This document shows, one piece after another, positions 22,145 to 35,072 of a stretch of 64,000 bases of DNA. This stretch comes from Emmonsiellopsis sp. PD_33 (Eukaryota > Ascomycota > Eurotiomycetes > Onygenales > Ajellomycetaceae): contig JANTQF010000066.1 in the NCBI GenBank assembly GCA_032988165.1, forward strand, positions 62,001 through 126,000, in the 5' to 3' direction. A model generated the notes under the pieces. The model had not been told where the DNA came from. It saw only the letters and a program-made list of their open reading frames with translations, and ran no database searches. Every line of letters starts with the position of its first letter. Positions within the stretch are counted from its first letter, which is position 1. The translations under genes were made by a program, and so were the position numbers.

Positions 22145-23965
22145 CTATAGCATATATTTAAACAACGGCGACCGATCCCCCATAACCTGCAGCTGCTCAT
22201 CGGTATACTTCTCCCTCACCTCCGCCTCGCTCATCTTCGCCCTTCGCTTGTTAATCGTCGTAAACAGAAACTCCAGCGTCAGCGCCGCCACCACGCCCGC
22301 ACTCGCAAACGCAAACGACGCCCCAAATCCAGTCGGGTACTTGGGCTTCTCGGCCTCCAGGTAGATGAAGGAGCCGGGGATGCCGCCGCAGTTGCCCAGG
22401 GCGATCATGAAGGCGATGCCCATCTGCCGCTTGCGCTCGCCGGCCAGATTGTTTAGCGTCCATGCGTTGGTCGCGGGAAGGATGGGGTAGAAGCCTAGAC
22501 AGGCGAGCACGACGGCGAAGTAGCAGACGGGGATGTTATCCTTGATCTCGGCGGCTTTGGAGAAGAGGATGGAGAAGCCGACAATCACGGCTAGCTGGCC
22601 GCAGACGATCGTGGGCATGCGCCACCGGAATTTGTCGGCGAAGATCGAGGAGACGTACGCGGATATCGCGCCGCCGACGTAGGGGGGGATGGTGAGGAGT
22701 TGCGCGTTTGCGGACGTGTAGCCCATGTTCTTGATGATTTGGGGCATGGTGAATTTGAGACCGTAGTTGGGCACGGCGTTGGACCAGAAGTTTAGAACCT
22801 GTAGGTAGAGTTGCCAGTCCGTCACGACGGTGTAGAGGGTCTTCCAGTCGAACTTGTTGGCGCCCTCGTGGACGACGACGACGCCGCGGTGGGCTTTCAT
22901 GCGGAGTTCTAGGTAGCGGATCTCTTCTGGCTCCAGCCAGCGGGTGGAGAGGGCGGGGCTATCGACGAGGATGAAGAAGCAGGCCACGCCGAGGACGATG
23001 GAGGCGGCGCCCTCGACGAGGAAGATCCAGCGCCAGCCCTCGAGGCCTCCGATGCCGTCGAGTTTGGCGAGGCCGAAGGCGAGAAGGCCGGAGAAGGCGC
23101 CGGCGAGAGAGCTGGCGGAGTAGAAGATGGCGAGCCGCGTTTGGGTCTCGTGCGGGAGGTACCAGCGGGAAATCGTCCAGACGGCGCCGGGGAAGAAGCC
23201 TGCTCTGTTTTTTTTAGATCTTGTTAGCAGAGGTTCATCGAGCAGCTGGAGGGGAACTGGGAGCTCACTCAAAAACACCAAGCGCGAACCGAGTAGCTAC
23301 AAGACCGCCGAAGTTTTTGACGGTGCATGTAAGGGTCATAACAACGCCCCAGCCAAGGGTCAAAATTCCGATCCACGTGGATGGTCGTTTGAATCTACCG
23401 AGGACAATGTTGCTGGGTAGCTCTACATAAACGGTGCATTAGTAGCTGTATTAGATGTAAAAGAACAGGGGTCGCTTACCAAAGAGCACATATGGGACGA
23501 AGAAAATTGCTAGGGCGATATTATATTGCGTCCCGGACAAATTCAGATCTTCCATAAGGCCCTCAATTTTGGCATTGCCTACATCAGTCAGCCGCCTGCC
23601 CTTCCATCCATCGAATCACATCTGTTGTGTTGGGCAATCATCTATGAGCATGACTCACCGATATTCGCCCGGTCGATGTATGCACAAAGATAAAGAATCA
23701 TCAGCACTGGAGGCAACCTCCAGTCAATCTATTGAGTAAAATATTAGCGATCCGTATTTACATGCACGGTGGGCAAGGGGAATTCAATTAATACCTTGCG
23801 AATGCATTTATTCCTCTGCTCGTCCGTGAAATTTGCAAGGAACAACGCATCATCGGGTGACAGTCCAGCTTTCATATATGTTTCTTCGAGACTGGTTCCC
23901 GTTTCAGCAAGCTTCTCGACCGAACTGTCCTCCACCTCCTGGACCTCTGATTTAGAAACAGTCAT
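22145..23965 (-). CDS. MFS transporter of the anion:cation symporter (Dal5/Tna1-like) family
   Basis: 517 aa from five exons: 23965-23795, 23728-23659, 23578-23480, 23422-23269 and 23204-22145. All introns are GT-AG (57-80 bp) and all phases fit. The protein has an acidic cytosolic N-terminus. RKIDWRLPPVLMILYLCAYIDRANIGNAKI follows at residues 56-85, the usual first membrane helix and D-R-x-N-x-G signature. The MFS A-like segment FELPSNIVLGRFKRPSTWIG and ARSRWYLP-like motif are present. The C-terminal half has six further helices (NYGLKFTMPQIIKNMGYTSA; FAVVLACLGFYPILPATNAW). Length and motifs fit plasma-membrane carriers of allantoate, nicotinate, biotin, pantothenate and similar organic anions. 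The substrate cannot be read from the sequence. Confidence 0.92.
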
Positions 23966-26900
23966 GGTGCCGAATGAATGAGCAGGTACTTTGCAAGGTT
24001 AAATTTGGCCGGCTGTAGAAGACCTTGCTCCTTTTTGTTTTTGCAGCCTGGAGGACGTTCGGGCAAGCGATGAACGACACCGCAGTCTCTCATATATTAT
24101 TTTTTTGGGCCGGCTTGCCAACTTTCCCCAGACTCAAACCAGAGACGGCTGCGGGGTAAACGACGGCCTTACCCCGAAATCTTGAAAACCGGGGTAGCTA
24201 ACTAGCTAGTAAGCCGATAAAGGCTTGGCTAGTTAGATCTCAGCGGAATGTGAATGGGAAAAACCTGCTGCAAACCTTGGGGAATCAAAATTGAAAGCCC
24301 ATGCCGAGGATCTACCCCTTCGGACTATGCAGAGCGATGAAGCGTAACGCATCGTTTGAATCATGGATATCTTTCTCCCAAAAATGTTCAATTCCGTTCC
24401 TCCTGTTTGCACCTTCATGAAGGCCCCAGAGGGCGGAAAGGCTCCGGGAAGCAAAAAATATGGGGAAGAACTCTTGTCAGGCAGGTTTACCGAATATGGA
24501 GCCAGAATATTTTATGTCGGCTTTGAGGATTCGGCTCCTAGGTGCCAAGATAGTCATAGTGCCGGCTACTTGGGTTCCAGCGCCACAAAGACCGGGATTC
24601 GGGATGTCCTCCAGGACCCCCAAAGCCTACTAATCATTCTTCGTAACAGTGTATCAGAACCTACCCATGGAAATTCGTCCATGGTAGCAGGTAAAAACTG
24701 ATCGTATCTTGGGATATTGGAGCCCAAAGGGGGAAGAAACAGAGCCTGCAGAGAAGGCAGTTTCTCGAACATCAAGAGTGGGGAACTCCCCCACGCTCCC
24801 AAGATATCCACATGGTAGAGATAATGGGGTATTTAGGTGATCGGCCAGTGGTTTCGAAGCTAAGGCGAGCAGTAAGCACCGTTCATCCCGCACAATCGCG
24901 GACAGACCCCGAGACCCAGAAAGCCGGCACAGTGGCAGGTATCGGGCTGGGAAATAGTATTGCCAAGAGCAGGAATTGCCGATCGGCATATCTCGAGGCC
25001 AGTCGTGGTGTCATGTTGCGTCCGACAGCCCTCGGAAAGTTAAGATATCATGGGCGTGGACAAATTCAAACACTGGCAGCCACAGGTAAGGGTGATTGTC
25101 TTGGAGGACAACGGGGATTTCTTGCGTGCGGCCAACGCAGAGACCAGCAGGCAGCGGTTTCATTCCGAAGCAGACGTGCCTTGATGATGTCTTGCAAGTC
25201 CGGGGTAATGGCCGTCCCAATCCTCATTGCGGGAGTCTGGGGCAAGACAAAAAAGGGGTCAGGGGTTGAGTGAGGTTCGTTCGGGCCGCCAAGACCCGAT
25301 CACTTAGCCGAGGAATAGCTAACTAAGCGAACCGAAGCCGACCTCCCCTCTGCATCTTTCGACAACATTGAACAGCGGCATCTCGCCGAACCATGAAGCC
25401 CATCTGCCATCGCGAATGGCATGTTGATGGTGTTGCTGCCATGAAAGACCTAGAATCGTCAACCTTGAACAGCTCGAACCGGCTGCCTCAGATCTTCCCC
25501 AGCCCAACGGTGCGACCAGTCGAGATGCCCATCCAGATACCAAGCCAGATCGCTACTCCTGAATGCCGCCCAGATCGGCGATCATATCTTGAGCTTTCAC
25601 GACTTTGGACATAGCTGTGCAGGCGCTGAATACACAATGGCCGTGAGGTACTCCAACAGCTTATTCCGGAAGCTCGAGCACGGATCACAAGTTCATGATT
25701 GACGGCATGGCCATGAGGCGCCCATCCCATCCGCGTAAGGCTATCCATGGATTTGGAAGGACGTCATATGTGTTGACGAAGTTTTCTTCGTCTCCCTTCC
25801 CAACCCCACCATTCAGTTGGTGGACTAATTATCTTCTCCTGTCCAATAGCTTTGGGTCCCGTGGTTAAGACAAACGAGCCTGGGCACCCAATAAGAGGAT
25901 ATGTTTCTGGTCGACTGTTGTATTTCTGCTTTGGTTAAATTCACATCTCGTCTCATTTACAGAACCGGATTGTGCAACCCGCAGCACCACCACCTCTCTG
26001 AGACAGAACTTCCCACAGGTTGCTATGGCTACAAATCAATTCACTGGCGCTGAGACCGAATGTCCAGGTGCTATCGTATGACTCGGACTTGCATATGCAT
26101 TTGGTGGAACCAACATGTACATTTGTGTACATGTACATGTACCATTTCCCCTCGACAATTTTCGAATCGTGGGAAACAACATTTTTCTTATTTGAGAAGC
26201 TGGGAACCACGTTGCTGCATCAACCGTCTAACATTTCTTTTTACGACAAAGGTTTCATACCGCTAGAATTTGGTTGTTAATGCCAACCTGACATTTTCGA
26301 ATACGACAGCAATTCAGGAGGTGAGGGCTATGACAAATTCGCGATTCATTGTTTTAGAACTCGTCTCGGACCTCCCACACGAGCTATTCTCGTGCCACTC
26401 TGTTCTCTCCGGTCAGGCTGACTTGACCGCTTGGGATGGGAGCAAAAGGGCCAATATGTTATATTTGCCCGCACTATAACCCTTCAACCACGGCTTGACA
26501 TATCTCCCCTACTCCGTTTCGTGTCGGCCTCAGTTATCCACGGGTTCAAACGCTTTCCGCATGACACGAGCATTCAGCGAAAGCCAAGCGGTGTTGTACG
26601 TATGGTATCGAATCGCCGCTTGCATACTGCTACTGCTTGTACGGTTTCGTAAGCCTCATGGGACACGGAAATAGCACCTTTCTTGTCGGGTTGCCGTTTC
26701 CTCCTAAGCACTCTCGATCAGGGGATGTCATGTCTTTGGAGAAACTCCCGTGTAGATGATTTAGTGTGTCGTGAGGAATCTCGCATGTCCAGAAAAGGAT
26801 TATCGGTGGCTTGAATGTCTCATCCATTATGCCGTTTAGTATTCCGATGCCTCGTGTTGTTTTTCCTCGACTCAGATTCCTCGCTTTGGTATCCAATATG

Positions 26901-27310
26901 TTTCGATTTCCACGAGGCTTCTGTTCAGCTCTTCTGCGCGCCCTTCCGAACTTCAGAAGGTTCGTTTCTCTTGTACTACTTTATCTTTGCTTCTCGCCGT
27001 GGAAGAGTCTCGCAATGTCGTCCATTTCTGTACTTTCCGTGTCAGCCAGCTTGACTATGTCTCCTCCAGGCAGTCTCCGTTTGATAATAAAAGAGTACAT
27101 ATTGACGCATGCCCCCGCACATCCAACATCCATGGCATTTTTGCTCCTCCATGACAAGCCTCGTCTCTACTTTTTCTACAGTAAATTTTCCTATCCCGCG
27201 CTAGTATCTCTCTCGAGAACTATTTTCTATCGTTGAACAATACTATTCCGCTCATATTTTTCTGCACGGACTACATTTTTCCTAGTTGTTGTTATTGATC
27301 AACTTTCGAC
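23966..27310. other. 3.3-kb stretch without a supportable gene
   Basis: This separates the transporter start from the laccase start. Frames of 60-150 codons exist on both strands (24812-25273 plus, 24654-24989 minus, 25011-25220 minus, 26811-27236 plus). None has family signatures, splice continuity or a good start context. Recurrent steps of the ctaactagctagtaag type occur at 24190-24240 and 25316-25330. A small palindromic cluster of TGTACA (acatgtacatttgtgtacatgtacatg) lies near 26105-26142. CpG density is normal, so it is not a decayed repeat of the copia kind. Confidence 0.45.
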
Positions 27311-29608
27311 ATGCCTTCACGAATTCACGAATCCCTATCATTGATAGAAACCCTGTCCTTGCTCTGGATATTCTTTTTTTCCTCGTTATGTGCTGCTCAA
27401 GCCCCCGTCTACCACCCCACCCCAGGGAGACCCCCTGGACATCCGGACAAAACTTGTCGAAACGGCCCAAAAACCCGAGCTTGCTGGGATGGAGATCATG
27501 ACATTTCAACCGACTTTGGGGTTGATTGGCCAGACACCGGGAAGATTGTGGAGGTACGATTTTCCATGTCCGCATCTACAGCGGCGAGATTAGTCTGATT
27601 GATTTGTCCATTAGTATCATCTTGAGATCACTAATACGACCATGGCCCTGGATGGGGTTGAAAGACTCGTACTGGCGGTCAACGGGCAGTCTCCCGGTCC
27701 GACAATCCGCGCAAGTATGTTAGCCATTGACCTACACACATCCAAAATCATCGCTAACGGCCACAGATTGGGGTGATACGGTCCGAGTCCACGTCAAAAA
27801 TAGCTTACAGGATAATGGGTGGGTGACTACAGACAGTGCTTCCATTCGAGGCTCATGAAATGTGGCTGACGAACCCCTGTTTATTTTTCTGGGACGACCT
27901 GCAGCACGAGTATTCATTGGCACGGAGTTCGGCAGAAATACAGCAGTCATCAAGATGGCACCAACGGAGTAACAGAATGTAAGAGTTGTTTTCGGCGCGA
28001 CGTTGGTGTTCCACAACAGCTAACCCTCCATGCAAAGGCCCGATCGCCCCTGGACAATACAAAACTTACGAGTTTAGATGCACGCAGCACGGAACATCCT
28101 GGTATCATAGCCACCATAACGTGCAGTAAGTGCCAAGTCTGTGTTTCTTAGAAAGCCGTCTCTAACAAGTGTGTTAGATATGGAGATGGCGTTCTCGGAG
28201 CCATGGTGATAGAGGGTCCAGCAACTGCCAACTATGACGTCGATCTCGGCACAATGCCCATCCAAGACTGGTATTACCAAACAGCCTTTGCGAATTCGCT
28301 CATCGGTATCCCTCCCGTTGCTGATAATGGCCTGATCAATGGAACGATGGTAAACGCGAACGGTGGCGGTAGATATCACACCAACACGATTCAAAAGGGG
28401 AAATCATACCGATTGCGTCTGATTAACACCTCCATCGACAATTATTTCAAAGTTCACTTGGACAATCACCTCTTCACCGTAATCGCGGCCGATTTTGTCC
28501 CTATTCAACCGTATCAGTCTGACTGGCTTTTTATTGGAATTGGTATGCCACCCACCCCTATTGCCACACCACTACCTCTAACAAAATCTAGGCCAACGCT
28601 ACGATGTCATCATCCACGCCGATCAAGATATTGGGAACTACTGGTTCCGAGCCGAAGTTCAACGAGGATGCGGCCGCAACGCGATGAACGGAAGAATCAA
28701 CAGTATCTTCAGATATGAAGGCGCAGACCAAACCGCAAACCCAACATCCGTTGCCAGCCCCTATTCGCAAGACTGTGACGACGAAACCGGGCTTGTCCCG
28801 TATGTGAAGGTGGATGTACCATCCGAACACTTCGTTCAGCAAGCAAAGGATCTCAATGTCACCTTTGACAGACAAGTTGGAAGCAACGGCGAAAACATCG
28901 TACACTGGAAAATAAACGGCTCGCCGATTGAAACAGACTGGGAATACCCGACGCTCCAATATGTCCTTGATGGAAATACAAGCTATCCAAGTAAATTGAA
29001 CTTAATTGAACTTCCGCAGGCGAATGTGGTAAGTCTTTTTCCGTCCTCCCCCTCTCTCACTCGCTACCCATGTCCCAATCCACTTGTTAAAAAATCCTCA
29101 TTCCATAGTGGACGTATTGGATCATCGAGACCGTCTTCGGCAGCATCGTCAACGTCCCGCATCCAATTCATCTGCACGGACACGACTTTTCCATCCTTGG
29201 CGTGGGACAGGGCAGTTATCCAGGCCCCCAGGGTCTCAACTTCACGAATCCGCCTCGTCGGGATGTTGCCATGTTGCCAGATCTTGGATGGCTGGTTGTA
29301 GCGTTCCCGACTGATAATCCCGGCGCGTGGCTGATGCATTGCCATATCGTACGTTTTTCGGCCATTTTCTTTTTTCGTCTTTCTTTTATTTTTGGAAGAA
29401 AACAATGGGGCTAACCTCTTTATTTTTCTAATTTGTTTTATTATAGGCATGGCACGCCCACGAAGGCCTTGCAGTCCAATTCCTCGAACGCCGCTCGGAT
29501 ATCCCTTCGGTTCTTAACATTGAACAACAATGGGGAGAGACATGTGCACAGTGGAAGGATTATATTAATGGACGAGCGGTATACCAACAAGATGGATCTG
29601 GAATATAA
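27311..29608 (+). CDS. Secreted laccase-type multicopper oxidase
   Basis: 586 aa from nine exons: 27311-27553, 27615-27714, 27767-27818, 27905-27978, 28038-28125, 28178-28542, 28592-29028, 29109-29348 and 29447-29608; all phases fit. A hydrophobic signal peptide (about residues 8-29) suggests secretion. All four copper blocks are present: HWHG with TSIHWHGVRQ, WYHSH in GTSWYHSHHNVQYGDG, HPIHLHGHDF, and HCHIAWHAHEGL. The residue in the axial position of the type-1 copper is Leu. The Cu-oxidase 3, 1 and 2 cupredoxin domains occur in the normal order. Such enzymes oxidise phenols with reduction of O2 to water; in ascomycetes roles include pigment synthesis, detoxification and lignin-related chemistry. 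The physiological role here is unknown. Confidence 0.93.
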
Positions 29609-30349
29609 TCGTAAAGAGGGGGGTGGGGAGGGGCGAGGGGTGAGGGAAATCATAGGTGTGGAATATTTTGCTTGGGATATTTTGTATTATTTGTCGCTAT
29701 ATAATTGTCCGTTTTGAAGTTGTTTGATGCCGGGCCAGTTATTCTTTCTTTTCTGGGTTTGGGCACCGAATAATTTTGTTTTCTAGTTAGGCTGGCTAAA
29801 AGATTTAACACCTAGCCGCCCCTATGTTTAACTTTATCAATCGATTCATGGCACCAATCCTCTCTTCTTATAAAAATTTCCCCATGACGTAGTTGTGCAT
29901 TATTTCCCCTTGTTAATTAATCGGTATAACCTCTATATCCCAGGCTTGCAGTAGCACAAGCCCTACATATCCATGTAATAACTCACAAACTCAACAACCT
30001 ACAAGGCGACGGGCCAGTGCATGCATGCAACGCATACAATGCAAGGACCCTTAGTCTGCCATTATCAATAATAATAAACAAATAGCCGAGTAGGTTCACT
30101 GTGTAAACAAGCCGCTACCATCCCGTCCTAGCCTCGGAAAATACCTATTTCTGGGCATTTTGATCGTTTGGACCGGGCCCCTTGGCACTTTATTTGATGT
30201 GTTAGCTTGGAAATAGGGTTAATCATCTACAACCACACAAGCACAAGCATCCATATAGCCGTATCGATAGAAAAAAAAAGCCATATTTCATATTGACTTT
30301 ACCCCGCCATTCCGTCATATCTGGGTCATGGTATATATATCAGCCACGC
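29609..30349. other. Intergenic between convergent laccase and esterase genes
   Basis: 3' flanks of both genes. A GGGGTGGGGAGGGGCGAGGG run begins just after the laccase stop (29619-29640). No coding signal. Confidence 0.5.
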
Positions 30350-31332
30350 TCAAACTTCAAAGCCAAAGAAATTCAGCATCAACGGAATATCCGCAATGGC
30401 CGCATGTCCCATTCCCGACCCAAAGAAGCCCTGCAACTGCGAGCCATCCCCATACACCACATTCGTGAACTGTCCGGACGGAACCCCCGGCTGCTCGCTA
30501 GTCAACGACACTCCCAGCACATTCGACCACTGATCCAGCGCCTGTCTCGCGCAATCCGGACGAACCAATCCATCAGCTTCTCCGTGCCAAATCATCATTC
30601 TCGGTCTCTTGCCGCTGTAATCCGGGTACGCGTTGTACACAAAGCTCCCCCATTCCTCAGGGGAGTGTTGGATCTGTGCCTGTGCACAAGTCTGGTTAGG
30701 AGACATGGGAGTTGCGCTCTCTGCGCCCGCAAAGCAAGCAAATGCCGTTCCGGAGTTCGCAGAGCCGGCTTCGAAGACGTCTGGATATGCTCCTGCGAGG
30801 ACATTGGTCATCATGCCGCCGGAGGAGAAGCCCATGACGTAAATCTTGGTTGTGTCTGCGGTGTGTTTCTCCACGGCGTAGTTGACCATACTGATGACTG
30901 CGAGGGAATCGCCGCCGCCATTGTGGGTCAGGCTGCCGGCGTCGTGAACGCCCCAGCAGTTGCTCATGTTTGGTGTCTCTGGGTAGATCAGAACGAAGCC
31001 GAGTTGGTCGGCGTATTGGGGCAGCGAGGTTCCGCCGAACCATTGCGAAGCCGTGCCGCCGCATGGGTGCAACTACAATTCGTTCAGTTCAGTCCAGTTC
31101 AGTTTTGGGGGCGCATATATATAGCATTTGATGTGTTTGCGGTTTAACTAACCGCGACGATAATGGCAGGATTCGCCGCCACATTGTCCGGAACATAAGT
31201 AAACATTCTGATGTTTGTGGGATTTTCTCCAAAATCCGACACCTGCTCCAAACTAGCAGCCCAGGTCGAGGCTGCGGAGCAGGCAAGTGTGAGCAGGGAG
31301 TATAACAACATCTTGAGGAGGGAGAAAAACAA
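30350..31332 (-). CDS. Secreted CE1/PHB-depolymerase-type esterase (feruloyl or acetylxylan esterase)
   Basis: 300 aa from two exons, 31332-31153 and 31072-30350, with an 80-bp intron. ATG 31311 would also keep the signal peptide (MLLYSLLTLACSAAS). The catalytic Ser lies in GFSSGG, the Asp probably in HGEADGLV, and the His in GMGHAAI. The LHPCGGTASQWF and NNCWGV-like (SNCWGVHDAGSLTHNGGG) blocks are typical of fungal CE1 acetylxylan or type-B/C feruloyl esterases. No cellulose-binding module follows the catalytic domain. The enzyme should remove acetyl or feruloyl side groups from plant xylan outside the cell. Which of the two esters it prefers cannot be decided. Confidence 0.88.
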
Positions 31333-33855
31333 GAGTCGTCAAAGCGGTAGTATATTGTTGAGAAGAAATGTTCAACTGAGCTTCAACTGATCAGAATATA
31401 AGGGTCGAGGAGCGAGATTTTATATCTGTCAATTGGGTTGTGATCTGCCATCGTTGAAGCTTAAAAACCACGTTGAATAACGGCTTGCTGGGATATTCCC
31501 TGTCCATTTCAAAGTGACATCACGGCGGAAGTGGATAACGGCAACTTGGGCGATATCTCTTGTCATTGCCGGCTGGCAAGTTCGGTAGACACCAGTGAGC
31601 AGAGAAATACTTCCAGTGGGCCTCGGTGATTTTAATGTAATTTACGGAGTAGATGTTTGCCATTTCATGGCTGAACATTACCCACTGATGCTCGAAAGTG
31701 CCGCGATTGTCAAAATTAACACATAGAGAATCCGGCCTCTAAATTAGTAAGATGATCCTTTTGTTCGAGTTGTATTCTCAGATCGATCCTTGGTTATCGC
31801 TAGCCACAATCTTCTTTAAGGGGGGGGTTCAGACCCCAACTGAGGAATTTCGATTGTTGGTGAACCCCAAGATTCATCGCTTGGGCTGATTTAGTGACGA
31901 GTTCGACGGTAGGATGATCAGGAATCTCACTTTCTCCGTTAGAATGCGGAGAGCAGAAGTTCTCCAGTGAATCAAGGAGGGGCAATTCTGCATTTCCCCA
32001 AACAATTATATATAATATGGGGTAGTTGTGGGGGAGTTGTGGGGGAACTCGAACATGCGGCACAGGGGTATAAATGTTTTTATATTAATATTTTCAGGGG
32101 TTGTCAAGATAGTCTCCCAGACCTCGGCAAGTGGCAGCGCACTAATCCGTTTCGGGCAGTAGTCTCTTTCTCCCCTTTGGCCAAAAACGGCAAGTTAGGG
32201 CTTGCTTCCTCCGTCCGAAATATTTGTTTCAACACCAACAACAAGATTTAAAAACGAGCATTCCCCCGAATGTTTTCTTTGCCAGGCGGCTTCACCAGAA
32301 TGGAGATTCCCCAAGCCCTGGAGATGACTGGTTACCCCTCATCAGGCTCACTCCTCAAGTTATCCGACTGGCCACGGGTTCAACAATCGCGCTTCCTATC
32401 AGGCTATATATGCCGCCAGTCCGCCAAACCCCTTGACATGGGCATTCGTTGTTTGGGCAATGATGAATTCCCACTGGCCAGAGGGCGCATTTTTCCTCTT
32501 TTATTATTTTCCAGGGAAAACATTCGGGACAAATGTTCGGCATATCTAGCGGTGCTATCACCGGCCCCTGTCGGCGTGACTCCCGATTCAAGGATAGTGA
32601 GGTACGAAGAACTACTCGAGACTCCCCAGTGCCGGTGTCCATTTCCGAAATAATTTGGCGAGGGTTTTCTGAAGAAGCCCAAGCTATTTCTACCCAGCCG
32701 AGAAACGACTATTTTGAAAAAGGCATAGTGTACACCCAGCTACACTGACATAAAATGACTACCTCACAGATTTTAGTGTGATTTCGTGGTTACTTCATAC
32801 GAGTGTGCCTGCAGGAGCCGCTGTAGGGGGAATACTCGAGGGAGAGGAAAATATGGGGAGAGACTGTAGGGAGAAAACATGGGGGGGGCAGGGGGGCGCC
32901 ATCCGGGGGACGATTGAACTCCGCCGGGATGCTTGGCGATGACCTGTTGAGGCAGTTGTTGATATCCCGTGTTTTTGGACGGCCAAGGTCACAAACTCCA
33001 CTCTCTGCTCTTCTAGACGCCATTAGAATGTTTCCCCGCATCTGGAAATCTACCCGGCGGCTATAAGAGTGGGTAATTAGAGATGGTAGGTCTTCCTGGA
33101 GCATGGAATTGCGAACTGCGGGGGCATGTTCAAGTCGATTGGGTTTGGTGTGATATGTCTCTCTCTCTCTATGGTACAGTGCTCCCTTATGATCCCCTAA
33201 AATTGTTCCGAGTCCCTATCTCCTCGTTCGTAAACCAGGCAATTTTAGCGTCCTTTTTTGGCCGCCTTTTTGATGACTTTTTATTGGCCTGATCCTTCCA
33301 CTCCAGCTCAAACTAACTATTGGTCAAAAGGGATCGCAGAAAAACGGCGCTAAAATTGCCTGGTTTACAGACGAGGTACAGCGCCCTCCCTTTAATATAA
33401 CCCCCGATGGTGGAAATATGCAGAGATATACAACCCCTACTGCAGGCACCTTTGGTTCCCCCGCTCGAGTATATGTGAGATCGAAGCTGTTGAATTGGTT
33501 CCTGATTTGGTTATCTTGTGGAAGACGCGGCAATTCTCATCAGCGTCTTCCCGGAGGATTCATTGATAGGCACACAAGCGGCCTTTTACTTGTTGTTAGC
33601 GGAACTATATGTCCGTATACTAGGCCCTGACTTCTGCTAACACCCTTTTCCGCTCATCTTGACTATTGCTCGCCCTTGTCGGCTCGACACCGGCTAAATG
33701 GTTAATTTGAGAGCTCCCCCTGCTTCTCCGCACAGGCAGGATCAGCTCTGCTCCAATGGTCTCGATATATATCTCTTCCTCTCCTCTGTCAGGCTGAGGT
33801 TTGTCTGCCCGTCTGTCTTCCTCAGAAACTTCAATCCATTGAGAAGCAGGGGAAA
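31333..33855. other. 2.5-kb intergenic region with one hairpin element
   Basis: The divergent esterase and GH93-like genes share this upstream space. It is rich in homopolymer G/C runs (32881-32890). It contains the inverted-repeat element at 33222-33376. Frames at 32270-32653 and on the minus strand are overlapping shadows without family signature. I see no gene. Confidence 0.45.
33222..33376. repeat. 155-bp inverted-repeat (MITE-like) element
   Basis: The left arm, cctcgttcgtaaaccaggca continuing to about 33258, is mirrored by the right arm ending tgcctggtttacagacgagg at 33376. About 32 of 37 bases pair, so single strands would fold into a long hairpin. The arms are flanked by short direct repeats, ggtacagtgctccctt (33173-33188) and ggtacagcgccctccctt (33375-33392). 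This resembles a non-autonomous DNA transposon or a relic of one. The family is not identified. Confidence 0.65.
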
Positions 33856-35072
33856 ATGAAGTTTGCTGTATACGTAACCGCCCTCCTCCTAGGGCAAGGC
33901 ACCGCTGCCTTTGCCAAACCACCCAAGCCGCCCAAGCCACACAAGCCAAAGCCTTTCGGTTTCTTCACGAACAACACGATATATCAGCCAGAAGAAGGCG
34001 AGAGCGTCACCTATCCGCGCTTTACCGAGCTTTGCGATGGCACCATTCTCGCAACCACGTCGTTCTCGGGCAACGATCCAGAATTCTTCCCGGTCTACGA
34101 GAGCAAGGACGGCGGAGCAAACTGGAAATGGGTTTCGGATATTCACGACACCGAAAATGGCTGGGGGTTTTCAGCGCAGCCCGCGCTGGCAGAGTTGACC
34201 GTACCCCTTGGCGGCTTTGAGGCCGGTACAATCTTGGCCTCTGGGAACAGCTGGAGCGACAATGGCACAAGAATTGATCTCTACGCGAGCACCGACAGCG
34301 CACGGTCCTGGGAGTTCGTCAGCCATATCGCTGAGGGCGGACGGCCGAATACAACCAACGGCGCTACCCCTATCTGGGAGCCATATCTCCTGTAAGTGCA
34401 GCATTTTATATTTATGTCTCGAAGTGTGAGGCTAATGGTATTGCAAGTGTGCACGACGACTCCCTCATAGCATTCTACTCAGACCAGCGGGACCCAGACC
34501 ACGGCCAAAAGCTGTCGCATCAGGTCTCGAAGGATCTCACAACCTGGGATGATCCGGTTGACGATGTCGCCTATGATGAGTACCTTGCACGACCGGGAAT
34601 GACTGTTGTCACCTACATTCCACCCATCGAGAAGTGGATCGTCGTCCACGAGCTGCCCGTAGGCAATTCCAGCTCTCACGGCGTCAACTACCCAGTCTAC
34701 TACCGTCTCGCAGACAGTCCCCTCGACTTCCGCCACTCCGAGGGAATCCCAATCGTCATTGACGACAGTATAGCTCCCAATGCCAGCCCCTATGTCACCT
34801 GGAGTCCCGTCGGCGGCAAGTACGGCACCATCGTCGTATCGGACGCGGACAACCCACAGGTCTACACGAACCGCTTCGGTGGCGACCGCGATAAATGGGA
34901 ACGCCATGAGACGCCTGCCGGAGCAACGTATAGCAGAGCCATTCACATTCTGAAAGACCACCCAGACCATCTCATGATCTTTGGTGGGGAGACTTTCGAC
35001 AATATGGGTCTGGGGTTGTTGACGCCTTTCTCTGCGACGGTGGTGGATTTGAACAAAATTCTGAAAAATTAA
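33856..35072 (+). CDS. Secreted BNR/sialidase-fold glycosidase, GH93-like
   Basis: 386 aa from two exons, 33856-34391 and 34448-35072, joined in phase across a 56-bp intron. A clear signal peptide (MKFAVYVTALLLGQGTAAFA) is followed by a PKPPKPHKPKP linker. The rest is a beta-propeller-type sequence with BNR/Asp-box-like strands (SKDGGANWKWVSD; STDSARSWEFVSH) and conserved stretches YPRFTELCDGTILA, IWEPYLL, YSDQRDPDHGQKLSHQVS, RPGMTVVTYIP, and TWSPVGGKYGTIVVS. These fit fungal exo-1,5-alpha-L-arabinanase (GH93) and related sialidase-superfamily enzymes. Pectic arabinan is the likely substrate, but sialidase-like activity cannot be excluded from the sequence. Confidence 0.82.

Noticed and set aside
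24654..25273. Three overlapping frames of 69-153 codons on both strands
   Set aside because: No family signature, splice continuity or start context; composition explains their openness.
26811..27236. 141-codon plus-strand frame upstream of the laccase
   Set aside because: Peptide is Leu/Ser/Phe-rich without known motif and lies in CT-rich promoter-like DNA.
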